A stretch of 64,000 nt of DNA from Cynocephalus volans (taxonomy: Eukaryota > Chordata > Mammalia > Dermoptera > Cynocephalidae): NCBI RefSeq assembly GCF_027409185.1, contig NC_084469.1, positions 35,591,293 to 35,655,292 of the forward strand, given 5' to 3'. A program made the translations under genes and the position numbers. The stretch's first letter is position 1. The number at the start of each line of letters is the position of its first letter. The notes beneath the pieces were generated by a model. The model worked only from the letters and a program-made list of their open reading frames with translations, searched no databases and was not told the DNA's origin. Shown in pieces: positions 50,326 to 61,734 of this stretch.

Positions 50326-50649
50326 TTGTCAACAACAACAACCCCCCCAAAACCAAAAAAACAAACTATTATTATTATTATTATTATTTTAAATACAAAA
50401 GCAAAAGATGATGTGTTGGAGATTGTAGATGCTGTAGATTGGGATTAAGATTTGGTCTAGAGAAAAGGCGTAATTGCCTATGGCCTGAATCACAGTTCCT
50501 TTGTAACCTAGCATCACTTAAATTCAGCCTTTTGTACCAGTGAAAATCTCCTCTGTTTATGGTGATTTTTTTTTTCAGGATTTGGGCCATTTTCCAGAGA
50601 GTTCTGTCAGTCTTGCATTTGAAATTATAGCCACCAAACCATTGATTCA

Positions 50650-51240
50650 TTCTTTCACTTTCATTGAAGCATATTAAATGAGTATTTGCTAAGTGTCTGT
50701 TACTGGGGAGATATTAGGACAACCAACATTGTCCTTGTACTCAGTGAGTTTCCTTGGGGGAGATTGGACACCTCTGTGACCAAAAGGTTGTGTTTAGTAA
50801 GTCTCCTGTGAACTGTGTGGGGCTCTACTTGAGCTCAGAGGAAGGAGTGCTCATTTTGGGGCTTTGGGTATCAGGGAAGGCTTCCTGGAGGAGGCAGCAT
50901 ATGAGTGAGACTTTAAAAGGCAGAGGGGAAGGCAGGTTGGTCAAGCCTAGGGAGCAGGTGTAATGCATAGAGCAGTGGGAGTCAATACGACAGGTCCAGA
51001 GAAGATGGGAACTGTCCATTTTGGGGACGCAGTGGAGGGTCTGTTTAGATCCAGATGGGTGAACTGTAAGATGAAGACTGTAGAAGTGGGTTGGAGTTGC
51101 TCTGGGAGGGCCATGAATGACAGACTATGTAGCTTGTACTTTATCTCACAGGTAACAAGATGCTAAAACAAGTTTTGGAACCAGGGGTGCTCTGTTCACA
51201 GTGGGATTTTAGAAAGATTATTCTGATGGCTATATGTGGA
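50650..51240 (-). repeat. Ancient L2-type remnant
   Basis: 'GAGTATTTGCTAAGTGTCTG' at the left, then 'GAAGGCTTCCTGGAGGAGG', 'GCCATGAATGACAGACTATG' and 'TTATTCTGATGGCTATATG', in the order of the repeat also seen at 10540-11450. Confidence 0.5.
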
Positions 51241-52695
51241 CCACTGGGCTGGAACAAGAAGAAATTTGAGGGAAAGAAGTTTGGGGAGGGAGGGAGAGAG
51301 AAATAGGATAATTTGGACTGTGGGAAAAGTACTGGGAAATGAACGGCTTTATTTGAGAAGGCTTATGAATGGAAAGTCATTGGGCTTTGGTAACCACATG
51401 AGTGAAATGCAAGCTGGGGAGGGGCTAATTAAGGGTAATTGCACAAGGGCTTTGTGCTTCAGTGACTAGGAGAATCACTGGCAGAAACATGAAAATCGTT
51501 TTGGAAATTTCAGTTGGGGCAAAAGGAAGATCTGTCCAGGATTTAGGCAGGTAGAGCTGGAGGTGGAGGTGGGACACCTGGTGGACACATCCAGCAGACC
51601 ATTAGCAACCAGCCAGCCATTGGGTGTCCCCTGCCCAGCTTGATCTATGCCCTTAAAGCTTAGCAAAAAATTCCAAAGGAATATAAAGAGATTAGACTGA
51701 ATCAAGTCTTTGATTTTGAGGTGTCTCACTCACCTGATTCAGTAGTGAGCTGAATATGCCCCATCTCCTCAGAATTTTTATAACAGGCCTGTGTGTACTG
51801 CATCACCTTTTGTGAGTGTATGATGTGGCCAAAGACCAGCATCCTCCCCAGCTAGAGTTTGGGCTCCTACTCAGATGACTCCTGTGGTAGCTGGTCAACC
51901 TCCACCCCTCCCAGTGGTAGAACCTGGCCTGTTTTTTGCATCTTAGAGTCTGTGGCAGGGAAGATGTTGGGATGCATGTATTCCCTCAGGGACCGTGACA
52001 TTGACCCCTTTGGCTCAATCCAAGAACGACCTTGTACTGGGACCCCGGCCTTAGCAAACCCCTTCCTAATGGTTTATGAAGGCAGAAGAGTGGGGCAGCC
52101 TCCACTGACCTTTTCTACCTTCACAAGGCTGATTTTATAACTTCTGTTCCCTTTTGAGGCTGACTTCCATCTTCCTTTCCTCTTTGTTTTCCTGGATTTG
52201 GCATATTGGACACGGGGGCAAAGGCTGCCAACTGTTACTTGCCCTGCCCAGCTCCAGGGCCATCTCCCACAGTGAAAGCTCAACCAAGGAGGAGGAAGGA
52301 GATCAGGGCAGGGCCTTTGACACCTCTGAGAATCCTGAAGCCCATCCATGAAGACGAAGCCAACACACCAGTCCTGACAAACACCAGTTCTGGGTCCAGG
52401 CTGTGTGGGAGGGGCAGCGGCCTGGAAGATGACGGGGCCCGGCCTGCCATTAGGTGACTCAGTGCGTTTCCCAGCACCTCAGCTAGGAAGCAGGGACAAG
52501 AGCTACCGCCTTTATTTATTTTTTCCTCTTGGGGTGGGACTGTTCTGCTTTGGCACCAGGTGTTTAATGAAGGCACAGGAAAGCCTTCATTAAACACCTC
52601 CCTGCCTGTGATCTCATCAGCTGGAGTACAGCTTCAGCCAGAGAAGCAGAACCCCAGAGCCTGAACAAGCTTCCGAGATGTCCCAGGCCATTGGC
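51241..52695. other. Unique intergenic sequence
   Basis: No gene recognised; contains the perfect hairpin at 52558-52599. Confidence 0.4.
52558..52599. repeat. Perfect inverted repeat (17-bp arms, 8-base loop)
   Basis: Arms AGGTGTTTAATGAAGGC and GCCTTCATTAAACACCT, loop ACAGGAAA. An exact stem in otherwise unique sequence. Confidence 0.95.
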
Positions 52696-52699
52696 CTTG

Positions 52700-52868
52700 G
52701 AGTAAGACCTGCTTGGGTTTAAACCCTAGCTCCTCTGGGTCTCAGTTTACAATATGTAAAATAGAGGTAATAATTCTAGCTTCACAGGCTGGTTGTGAGG
52801 ATTGAGGGAGGTAATGTATGTAAAGCACTTAGCACAGTGCTCTAGCTCAATAAATGGTAGTTATTATT
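52700..52868 (+). repeat. MIR SINE
   Basis: 'CTGGGTCTCAGTTTACAATATG', 'GCTGGTTGTGAGGATTGAGG', 'AGCACTTAGCACAGTGC', 'CAATAAATGGTAG'. Confidence 0.8.
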
Positions 52869-52889
52869 AATACTCTCCCTTCCTGAGTG

Positions 52890-53145
52890 GCAGTACAGTA
52901 GTGGTTAATAGTGTGGTTTCTGGAGTTAGACAATCCAGATTGGGTGGGTTTGAATCTTGATCACCTCTTTCTAGTTGAATGGCTTTGGACAACTTCATCT
53001 GGCTGAGTCTGTTTCCTTATTTGTAAAATGAGGACAACAGTAACTATCTCATGGGGGTTATTGTGAAGATGAAATCATGCAGACCAGGTGTTCAGCACTA
53101 ATTCCAGTACATACAGATTGCACAACAAAAGTGAACTACTCTTAT
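52890..53145 (+). repeat. MIR SINE
   Basis: 'CAGTAGTGGTTAATAGTGTGG', 'TCTGTTTCCTTATTTGTAAAATGAGG', 'GGGTTATTGTGAAGATGAAATC'. Confidence 0.8.
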
Positions 53146-53164
53146 TATCATTTTTTTCAACTCC

Positions 53165-53290
53165 ATATCCTTCAGAGTCTAGCTTAAGGTGCTGTCCTTC
53201 CCACAAACCCATTAGTTCCTTCTCTGATCTTCATTGATTTGGGTAATTCTTACACTCCATCATGCATTGTTTCTTTTTATGTTGGTCTCC
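53165..53290 (+). repeat. L2-like fragment
   Basis: 'AGTCTAGCTTAAGGTGCTGTCC' to 'TTACACTCCATCATGCATTG', weak L2 similarity. Confidence 0.4.
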
Positions 53291-53558
53291 CTTCGTATAA
53301 CTGGACCTCCTAGGCTCACCTTGCTCTCACCTTGAGGTGTCTTGCATGTTATTCTTGTGTTCAGAAAACCCACAAATCCAATCCTATAGGCATTGGAATT
53401 AGAATTACATTGTACATTACACAGCAAAAGTTCCTACAATTGTTTATAAAACAGTTGTTATTTTCTTTAAGTTTCTACTCCCTGAGCAGTTGCCCATTCC
53501 TATTTCTCTCCTTTTTGAGCGAGTACCCCTTCCAGCCTGCATTTCTCTCCAAGTCTCC

Positions 53559-53560
<2 letters not shown>

Positions 53561-53641
<81 letters not shown>

Positions 53642-53660
53642 AGTGTACACACACACACAC
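53561..53660. repeat. (GT)n microsatellite with an adjoining short (AC)n
   Basis: About 78 bases of GT (53561-53638), a short spacer, then AC repeats (53646-53660). The Cys/Val and His/Thr frames here are artefacts. Confidence 0.97.
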
Positions 53661-53665
53661 AGACG

Positions 53666-53747
53666 CGAGGGAACTTCAAAAAGCTGATGGAAAGATTCAT
53701 ATTATCTTTTAATTACATTTTCCCATGAACTTTTTGAAGCATCCTCA
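53666..53747. mobile_element. Palindromic mariner-type MITE, copy 2 (82 bp)
   Basis: Ends CGAGGGAACTTCAAAAAG and CTTTTTGAAGCATCCTCA, centre TAATATGAATC-like and AT-rich. TA follows on the right (53748-53749); the left TA has decayed. Aligns with copy 1 along its whole length. Confidence 0.8.
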
Positions 53748-53844
53748 TATATGGTGGACTCTACTTCTTGGGGGTCGCAGGGTGAGAAAAACACGAACAC
53801 ATGTATATATAAATATATGCTCAGATATATATCAAAATATGCAA

Positions 53845-54060
53845 TCCCCTTGGTGCCACCAACGCATCTATCCATTCATCCAATATTTCAGCGCCCACTC
53901 TTCCCGGAAGCAAGCTGTCTGTTGGGATAAGCAAGGAATAAGAGGTTCTAGCTCTCATGGGACTTAAATTCTGCTAGAGGAAGACAGGAACAGGTGTAAT
54001 AAAAGTTCAGCTAATGAAGTGCTGTAGAAACAGCATTGGGCTTCATGAGAAGGTGATGAA
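53845..54060 (-). repeat. L2 3'-end fragment
   Basis: 'CCATTCATCCAATATTTCAG', 'GATAAGCAAGGAATAAGAGG', 'CTCATGGGACTTAAATTCTG': antisense L2. Confidence 0.65.
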
Positions 54061-54179
54061 GAAGGAACAGAGTAATATTCTGCTGAGTGGTCGGCGGTGG
54101 ACTCGGAGGTGAAATATGAGCTCATTTTATAAACGGAAACACTGAAACATGGACACTTGAAGGGAACTAGGGGCTGAAA

Positions 54180-54400
54180 ACCTGGAGGTAACTTCTCACC
54201 CACCGCGGCACAGTTACGAAGAGCCTCAAAGGACTTCAACCCACCCGTCGCGGGGCCGACGGCGCCGGCGCAGAAGGACAACGCCATGCTGACGTCATCG
54301 CGCCGGGCTCGGACCGCCCCCTGGAAGGCCGGCCCCGCCCCCGCCCCGCCCCGCGCTCCCGCGCATGCTCCGAACTCCGCCCCCGTGCGTCACAGAATGG
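54180..54400 (+). promoter_or_regulatory. NDEL1: NDEL1 CpG-island promoter
   Basis: CpG-dense block with a full palindromic CRE TGACGTCA at 54290-54297 and a cluster of GC boxes (CCCCGCCCCCGCCCCGCCCC at about 54332-54351, another near 54377). There is no TATA box. The island extends through exon 1 to about 55.08 kb. Confidence 0.8.
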
Positions 54401-54578
54401 CCTCGGACACCCTGGCAGCCCCTGACGTGTCGGGGAGGAGCCGGGCGTGGAGCTGCACGGAGTGGAGCTCAGGGCTGCTGAGGGGAGCGGAGCTGAGCGG
54501 CTGGGCGGGCCTGGCCAGGCCAGCCGAGCAGAGACGTCGGTCGAGCAGCGGCGAACATGCGCTTTTGACACACTGGAG
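54400..54578 (+). other. NDEL1: NDEL1 exon 1 (non-coding), 5' edge approximate
   Basis: Assigned from synteny (next plus-strand gene after RNF222 in the human order), CpG-island context and a consensus donor CTGGAG|GTGAGC at 54578/54579. NDEL1 encodes a coiled-coil regulator of cytoplasmic dynein that works with LIS1 in neuronal migration and mitosis. Its start codon is in a later exon (protein begins MDGEDIPDF), which I do not find in this window. The exon carries an ATG with an open frame through the donor, which could be an upstream ORF. Confidence 0.7.
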
Positions 54579-57099
54579 GTGAGCCTGCTGTGCGGGGCCG
54601 CTCCCGAGGGGGCCGAGGCCTGCCCTTGGGGTGCCTGCCCGGCCCTGGGGCTGTGTCTGAGGCCCTACCGGGGCGAGCCGGGCCGGGGACGGTTCTGGGA
54701 TTTGCAGTCCGGGGGCAAGTGTTCCAACCGCTCTAACTGTCCCCTCCCCACCCTGGTCCAAGATGTGGCCCACCAGGGGCGCGTGCAGGGGAGAGAGCCC
54801 GGCGGCCTCCGGAGGATGTGTCCCCGTCCTGGGGTGGGGTGAGGGATGGCGGGGTCGGAGGCCGGGACGTGGCACCGTGGGCCGGGCGCTGGTGGCGCGA
54901 GGAGTGGCTCAGTCGGAGGTGGCAGCGGCGCGCCCAGTCCTCCCCCTCTACACTTCCCCAAACCCCTTCAGCTGCGAGGGTTGTTTGAGCCGGGCTGGGT
55001 TTTGATCTCTCGGCGCCTCTCTCCCGCCGGGGGCGAGGGCAGGAGCTGACCGCATTGAGTTTGGATTGGCATCCCCGTGACTTCCCTTCCGGAACTGCTA
55101 ATCACTAACACTTCCCCCCCCCCGCGCCCCTTGGAGTTAGGAAAGTGTCACCAGCGGGGTCGGGTTGCTTGTGCTCGCCTCTGTTTTTGCTGGTAAGCCA
55201 CGAAGGAGCCCTTTACGTCTTGCCAAGGAAGTGAGGGTTCTTTGAGTACTGATGATTGCATTCCGTGTCTGTAGCGCCTTTGTACCTTTCAGGACACTCT
55301 CGCTATCTCTTTTGCACCTCGTCACCCTCTGGTGGTGACTGGTTCTGTTATCGACATTTGACGAATGAGGAAATTGAGCCGGGGGAAGGGTGCAGGGTAA
55401 TTAAGTGATTTATACTTGGTGTGTGGCTTAGCTCGGATCAGAATTTACATTTCTAAGCTCTAAGTTCTGGTTTCTTTTCGTGGGATTGTTAATACCCCTC
55501 TCAGCTAGAAAGCAAGGCAGAAAACTTGACTTGCCGAATATATACCGGAAGCTAACAGATGACTTATTCAATTCTTTTTGAGCATATTGACCTAACATAA
55601 GAACTGCTGCTCAGTTATGAAAAAAAATCTTACTCTGAAGCTTGTTCAAGGGTTACTGGTTAATTATTTTGTCTGAAAAATTGTATTGCTCTTAATGCAC
55701 TTATGGGGTAATGGCTTTGCGAAATCATGAAGCTGGTGGGCAAAATGTGACATTAAGTCATGGGTTGAAGAGAAGTAAAGGGAAACTGAGTTATCTCTTC
55801 TGAATTATTATTAAAATCATTGTTATTTAAAATCGGAGTGCATAAGGAACAAAGAAAACCCTTGGCTAGCTCTGGTTAGATGGTGATGGATCCAAATAGA
55901 AATTGCTAAATTTTCTGAAGCTATTGTTCTGTTCTGACCTTTTAAATTAAATACAATAAGGAGCACTTTTATTAAGTAGAAACCTCAGTAAAAACTTACA
56001 TCTTTCTTTCATGACATCTGCAAAACTTATTTTTATTTTCATTTTAAATCAAGCTGAGATAAATTTGGTTACTAATTCTTAAAATCACTTCTGATGTAAG
56101 TTTGCAAGCACTCCATAAGGCAGAAAGAGAAGTTCGATTGTCAGGACCAAAAGAGAGCCCATATTTATGACAGACTGTGAAAAGTTAGTATCACCTTTGG
56201 AAGAAATAGAATTTCAGTAAAAAACATGTTTTACCTACAGTGAGTTCTGAAAGAACTCTTCCAGCCTCATTAGTCCATTCTACTGTTAACAAGAAGGTAA
56301 TATCATATAAAATAGGTGTTCTTACCATTGTACAAAGAGCAGTTTCCTTGTAAGTAAGGCATTTTGGACTGGCTGTTTTAAACCTTAGTGAGTTGTCAGT
56401 TGCTAGGTATCTGAAGGTCGTAGACTGTATGATAATACCTGATGTAAAAGTTATACTTTTGAGACTCATATTCCATTCGTACGAGACCTAGTATTAAGGG
56501 AGGATGAGCGGGGGAGGAATAGAGAATACATAATTATCTGCTTTCATTCCAGTTTCAGAAAATTGTAGATGTACCATTAGAACATTTTTTTTAGCGGTAT
56601 ATTTTTGCATGTTGGCTGACTTTCTATAGCCTTAATATCTCCAGTTACAAAGTTTCAAATAACACAGTGAACACATCCTCCCAGTGTAACCTGAAGCAAA
56701 CTGAACAAACTGTCCTTACAGCCCCTGAAACAGTCTTTTAAATATCTGCAGTGGTAGCAAATTTCTGTTATTTACAAAGAATCTGGTTTTTAAAGAGGGA
56801 AGTCTGCTAAATAAAATTAGAGTGATAAAGCTGGATCATAACAGGTAGGAAGGGATAGAAATGATTGTGACCACAAAGTAAGAACTTTTTGCTTAGTTCT
56901 TAATCTGGCTCTTCAAGGCTATTCCGAAAGAGTTTTAGAAATGTTTTCAGTAATGGTGGTATCACTGGAATATGCATATAGCTTCCTGAAATTGTTCACT
57001 TTAAGGAATCACTTGTATGTTTTAAATTTCTGAAACCTGTTTACTTCATGGTCATACTTCAAAAGTCCACTATTGAACTACCAATTTTTTTATAATTTA

Positions 57100-57340
57100 A
57101 TGAACATTTATGCTGTATTTACTATCTGCCAGCCTCTTTTCTAAGTACTTCACAAATATTAATTCACTTAATCTGTGTAACAATCTCATTTTGATGATTA
57201 TCTCCATTTTACAGGTGAGGAAATGGGGCACTGAGTAGTTAAGTAACTTGCCAAGTTTACCCAACTAGTGAGTAGAGGAGTCTACTTTCAAACCCCGGCA
57301 GTTCGGTTTCAGGGTCTGGGCTTTTCTCCACTGCTGTGCT
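57100..57340 (-). repeat. MIR SINE
   Basis: 'TTTATGCTGTATTTACTATCTGCC', 'CATTTTACAGGTGAGGAAATGG', 'AAGTAACTTGCCAAGTTTACCC', 'TTTCAAACCCCGGCAGT'. Confidence 0.85.
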
Positions 57341-57344
57341 GCTC

Positions 57345-58548
57345 CTATGACTTATTCTTGGTTAAATGTTTTTCTTTTTTTTTTTTTTTCTGGGAAAGAG
57401 AATGGTTATTTTAGTAAAACATTTCTGGCCCAGGTTATAATACTATTTGAAGGGTCAGTAAGCAAGTTGTGAAAGTAGCCTGGTGATTAGAAAAATTGTG
57501 GTCAACATTCAGTTCACATAAGGTTCAACAAGAAAATGAAGTGTGTGGGAAGTAAAAACATTAAAATAATTTTGCTGGAGTTATTTGACATTGAAGAAAG
57601 TAGTTGGACAGAGAGGATGCAAGAAATAGAATTAGATTCCAAAGAAGTTTCCTGCAAAAGGCTATTTAAAACCTAGTCATTGGGGACACTAATGGAAAAG
57701 CTGGTAGTGATATTAAGAATATGTCCCTGTTCAAGATCTGAAAGTCAGAGACAAATGGATATTTCTCAGTGCACCCAAAGGTGTAAACAGTGCTGTTCCT
57801 CAGAGATCACTACTTAGCTGACGGTGCTTCGAAGCAATAACTGCCCATAGGTCCTCTGATACTGTATAAATGGGTCAAAACAACAAAAAACAGCCTATAC
57901 ACAGAAAAGTTTCAAAGTGGGCATTTGAATAACATTTATAGATTTAAAAAAAAAAAAAATCCTAACTCTATTTGTAGAAGGATTGACTCCACATTCAAAT
58001 ATATCCAAATAAATGTTAGATGTCAAGGAAGGCATCTAACAGTCATTAGGAATTTCCATAAGGACACTAGCCTGTGGACCACACTATCAGCAATATCATC
58101 AAATGCTGCATAGTAACAGAGAGAGTACTGAAAACCCAGAAGATAAATTATTCTACCAGTGAATAAAATGTCCAGTGCTGAAGTAGCACAAAGTCACTCA
58201 GCTCCAGAAAGGCATGTCGGTAATCTAGGGGCATATATGACAACAGGCATGACAACAAAATATTTAAAGGACTGAAATGGTTGCTAAATGATTGTAGGCT
58301 AAAAAGACTATATTCACTTTGGGAAGATCAAGGCTGAGAGGTATTATCATCAAAGTTTACAAAATCAGAAAGGGCAGAAAAGAGAATACAAACTTATTCA
58401 CCAAATCCTGGAAACTTACAGGGGAGTAACACGTGAAATTTATGGCAAATTTAAGGTCAAAAATAGGAATATTGATGGCTATAATGTTATAGAACCTATC
58501 CCATGTGCTTAAAGTAATATAAAGTAAGTACATGAAAAATTTTAGACT
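57345..58548. other. Unassigned AT-rich intronic block with poly(T) at its left edge
   Basis: Begins with a T tract (57371-57389), then about 1.1 kb of sequence with no family I recognise. The T tract could be the reversed tail of an old retrocopy on the minus strand, but no protein similarity is visible. Confidence 0.3.
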
Positions 58549-58564
58549 TGAAATCATTAATTTA

Positions 58565-58717
58565 TTTTATTTTACTTTTTTGTCTTTTTTTGTGACCGGC
58601 CGCACCGTGCTCAGCCAGTGAGCGCACTGGCCACCCCTATATAGGATCCAAACCCGCGGCGGGAGCACTGCTGCACTCCCAGCGCCGTACTCTCCTGAGT
58701 GCGCCACGGGGTCGGCC
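58565..58717 (-). mobile_element. tRNA-Ile-derived SINE, GC-rich subfamily, young
   Basis: Minus-strand SINE with the GC-rich middle (reverse of GCGCTGGGAGTGCAGCAGTG...CCGCGGGTTTGGATCC) and an A-rich tail seen as T at 58565-58590. Perfect 16-bp target duplication TGAAATCATTAATTTA at 58549-58564 and 58718-58733. Confidence 0.93.
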
Positions 58718-58764
58718 TGAAATCATTAATTTAAAAAAAAATTTATATAAGGATTAAGACTTCC

Positions 58765-59250
58765 ACTGATTTTTTTCCCCTGAGGTTTTCAGTTGTACTT
58801 TTTCTTATTGATAAAGAGTATGTGCCTTCACCACAGCCTCAGATTTATGCAGTGTCTCAGTCATGCTGTCCATTCTATGGATTCCTCATTTTTCTTGGAG
58901 CCATCCATGTTTCTGAGTTGCTGTCTGGGCCTGATGGACAAGGCTTCATCCTGGGACTTCTCTTCATCACGGTCCTGGGCTGGAGCCACTATTTCGTGCA
59001 TCCTCTGTTGTCCAGGTCATGATTTTCTCCCTTATTTTGTAACTGTCTCAGGAAGTGTGTGGGAGGTAACCCTCCTGAGTTCTTGTATGAGAAAAAATTT
59101 CTCTCATTTTCCTGAATTATCTGTTTCCTCTCAGATCAGTAGATCCTAGGATTTTCTTATTAATGCTACTGCGTTTTCTCATTTGTCTGGTGGTTTTTGG
59201 TTGTCCATTTATATTTAAGACTGAAGGACTGGATGATGATTATTTGAGGT
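58765..59250 (-). mobile_element. Ancient LINE-like repeat, unclassified
   Basis: 'CTGATGGACAAGGCTTCATCC' and similar text look like the old LINE-associated repeat of 41160-42660. Assignment is tentative. Confidence 0.35.
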
Positions 59251-61064
59251 AGCTAGTGTGCAGTGGTATTTCCAAGGTTCTCCCCATTGGGTCCCATCAG
59301 CTCCCTGTTCTTTGATGTGGAGCCCATACAAGTGACTGAGTGTGGTTTGGCATGCATCAGACTGCTAATTTTGTACAACTGAGAATGCTTGGTTTTATAA
59401 TCTTGGTTTAATACATGGTGGTGCATTGTGAGGTAGAAATAAACTACACACAAACTATTTTACTTACTCCACTCTTAAAATAGGAATTTAGATGCTAATA
59501 AAGGAAAGTGGTACTTTGAAAGTAAAGAGGAAATAATGAAAGAAAGATTATAAGTCAATTAAGATATTTATCGAAGAGGGGTTTATAAATAAGACACAGG
59601 TCCTGCCCTCAAGGAGCTAGCTGGAAAGACTTAACCCCTTTCCTCTTCAAATGTTTCTTATTTAAGGTAGAGTAGCAGCAGAACCTTGCTTCTTGTGTCA
59701 CCCCTGGTCTTCATAACATTTTGCAAAACCATAATTTATTGGATTGTATATCAGAAACTGAATATTTGAGCTGCACAATGATATGTAGGTGTTCAAATGG
59801 TAGCATCTACTGAAGACCAGTGTGCATGAGTTTATAATCAGCCTCTTTAGGGCTGGATTTATAGATTTCAAATGTAATCACAACTTTTCGGGCATTGTGG
59901 GGAAAGACCTTATGTAGAGCATTCAAGGGACACAGGGATTGTTGCTCATCCCTAGATGCTTTTCTCGTATGTCCTGTAATTCTACCTTCATCTGAGTTGT
60001 TAATATGAAATACGTCCCTCCCCTCAAAGAGACTCAGGCAGCAACTCTAAGGAGTTATTGATACCACGTGACAGTGCCTGTAGGTGCTTTGGATCTTCTT
60101 TTGAAATACAGATACCTCTTGCTGCTGGATGGCCCCATCCTCATTCACACACCTCATTCACACAGTTACAAATAAGATTATCCCTACATCTGGGAAAGTG
60201 GAGTGGGTATTGGGAACTTTGATGAAGGGATAGGGTTATAAAAATAATCAGTATTATTTACTAAATAGCAAACATATTTGAAGAAACATTATAAGTCATC
60301 CAGTATAGTTCAAACCCTCCTTAGGTGAAAAAACTCAGACCCTCCCAAGAGATTAAGCAGTTTGTGTTAAGTAATTTAATGGTGGAGTTGGAACCCTAGA
60401 ACACAGCCTCAACAGGACTCCAAGCAAGCCCTGTGGGGTTTACGTTTTAAAGTGCTGTCATGCTCTAAAGGTATCTCCAAGGGTGGAATAATGCAGACAA
60501 AAGTGTGCTAGTAAAAGTGTGCTAGTCGGATTGGAGGAGGGTGTCTTTCATCAATAAGTATTTATCCAGTGCTTAACAATGTCTGACATAGTAGATGTTC
60601 AGTAAATGTTTGTAAGATTAAGCACTTTCTCTGAGCAAGGTGTTATGCATGGTGCCGTGAAGGGATGCAAAGTATGTCAAGGATCCATTTCTTTCAAAGA
60701 ACTTTCAAGATGATTGGTAATTTAAGATAATTGGAAGACTGACTAACAGATGTCAGGGTAATAATAGATGGTGTGGTCAGGAAAGAGTTGATTGAAAAAG
60801 AAATTTGCAGTAGTCCTCAAAGGAATTAAACTAAGTGTATACAGTTACATTTGAGTTTTATTTCATTAAAAACCACTCTTATACGTCTTTGGTATCCCCA
60901 CCCTGAAATTGGAACACTATATTTATTCTTGTTTGTGACTGGGTTTTTCCTAAACCTTCACGAGTGGATCGTGCTAGGTGAACTCCAAATTCTCTACATC
61001 TCCAGGTTTTTAATTTATTTTTAAAGTTGGTCTCGAGTCCTTGCTGCCTAGTATGGATTAGTTG

Positions 61065-61375
61065 AATCAATTATGGTTTAATTCAGTAAATATTGAGTAT
61101 CTACTATTGTGCAGGCATTGTGCTGTGACAAAAATAAGACTAATACACAGCATAGTAGGGGGTGCAAAGGTGTAAGCAAACACATTGCTACGTGTTAAGT
61201 GAAAGCACTTGTGGGGGATAGCAGTAGCCAAGAGCACAGGAGATTTTAATGCTAACCAGGTGAGAGCAGGAAAGGCTTTCTGGAAAAGGTGACAGCTAGA
61301 CTTTAAGGATAAAAGGAGCTTTCCAAATGCAAGGAAGGGAGAGCCCTTCCAGATAGAGAAAACATCCATGCATGC
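61065..61375 (-). repeat. L2 3' region
   Basis: 'TTCAGTAAATATTGAGTATCTAC', 'GCAGGCATTGTGCTGTGAC', 'GAAAGGCTTTCTGGAAAAGG'. Confidence 0.6.
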
Positions 61376-61562
61376 TCATGGTGTGTTAAGACAGTTTTGA
61401 ACAGTATTGCAGGAATATAAAGTAGGATGCTTGGGGGAGGGGGTGGCAGGAAATGATAGGCATGAATCTAGAATGGGCCTGAAGCCTTTGGTATTCCATC
61501 TGGCCTGACAATCACTTGGGAGTTTTAGGTAGCTAGTCCAAATGAAAGGTTAACTAAAAAGA

Positions 61563-61576
61563 CCCCCCCCCCCCCC
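61563..61576. repeat. C14 homopolymer
   Basis: 14 consecutive C. Confidence 0.95.
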
Positions 61577-61734
61577 AACCAAATGCCTTGGGAGAAGAAC
61601 TAAGATGAAAAATCATTGAAGTTGGAGATTAGTGCATGTAAAGCTATAAGACTATGCCAGTTTTCAAGTAAAGATAGTCATAACTAAAGCCAAAATGTTT
61701 CATTATTTTAGTTATACTAAGTTTCCATTTGTAT

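Noticed and set aside
53332-53712. 126-codon frame with Cys/Val repeats
   Set aside because: Translation of a (GT)n microsatellite.
54766-54780. Second CTCF-like motif (CCACCAGGGGCGC)
   Set aside because: One base short in the GGG run compared with the consensus; too weak to call.
54390-54875. 161-codon minus-strand frame across the NDEL1 island
   Set aside because: CpG-island artefact overlapping exon 1 and its donor.
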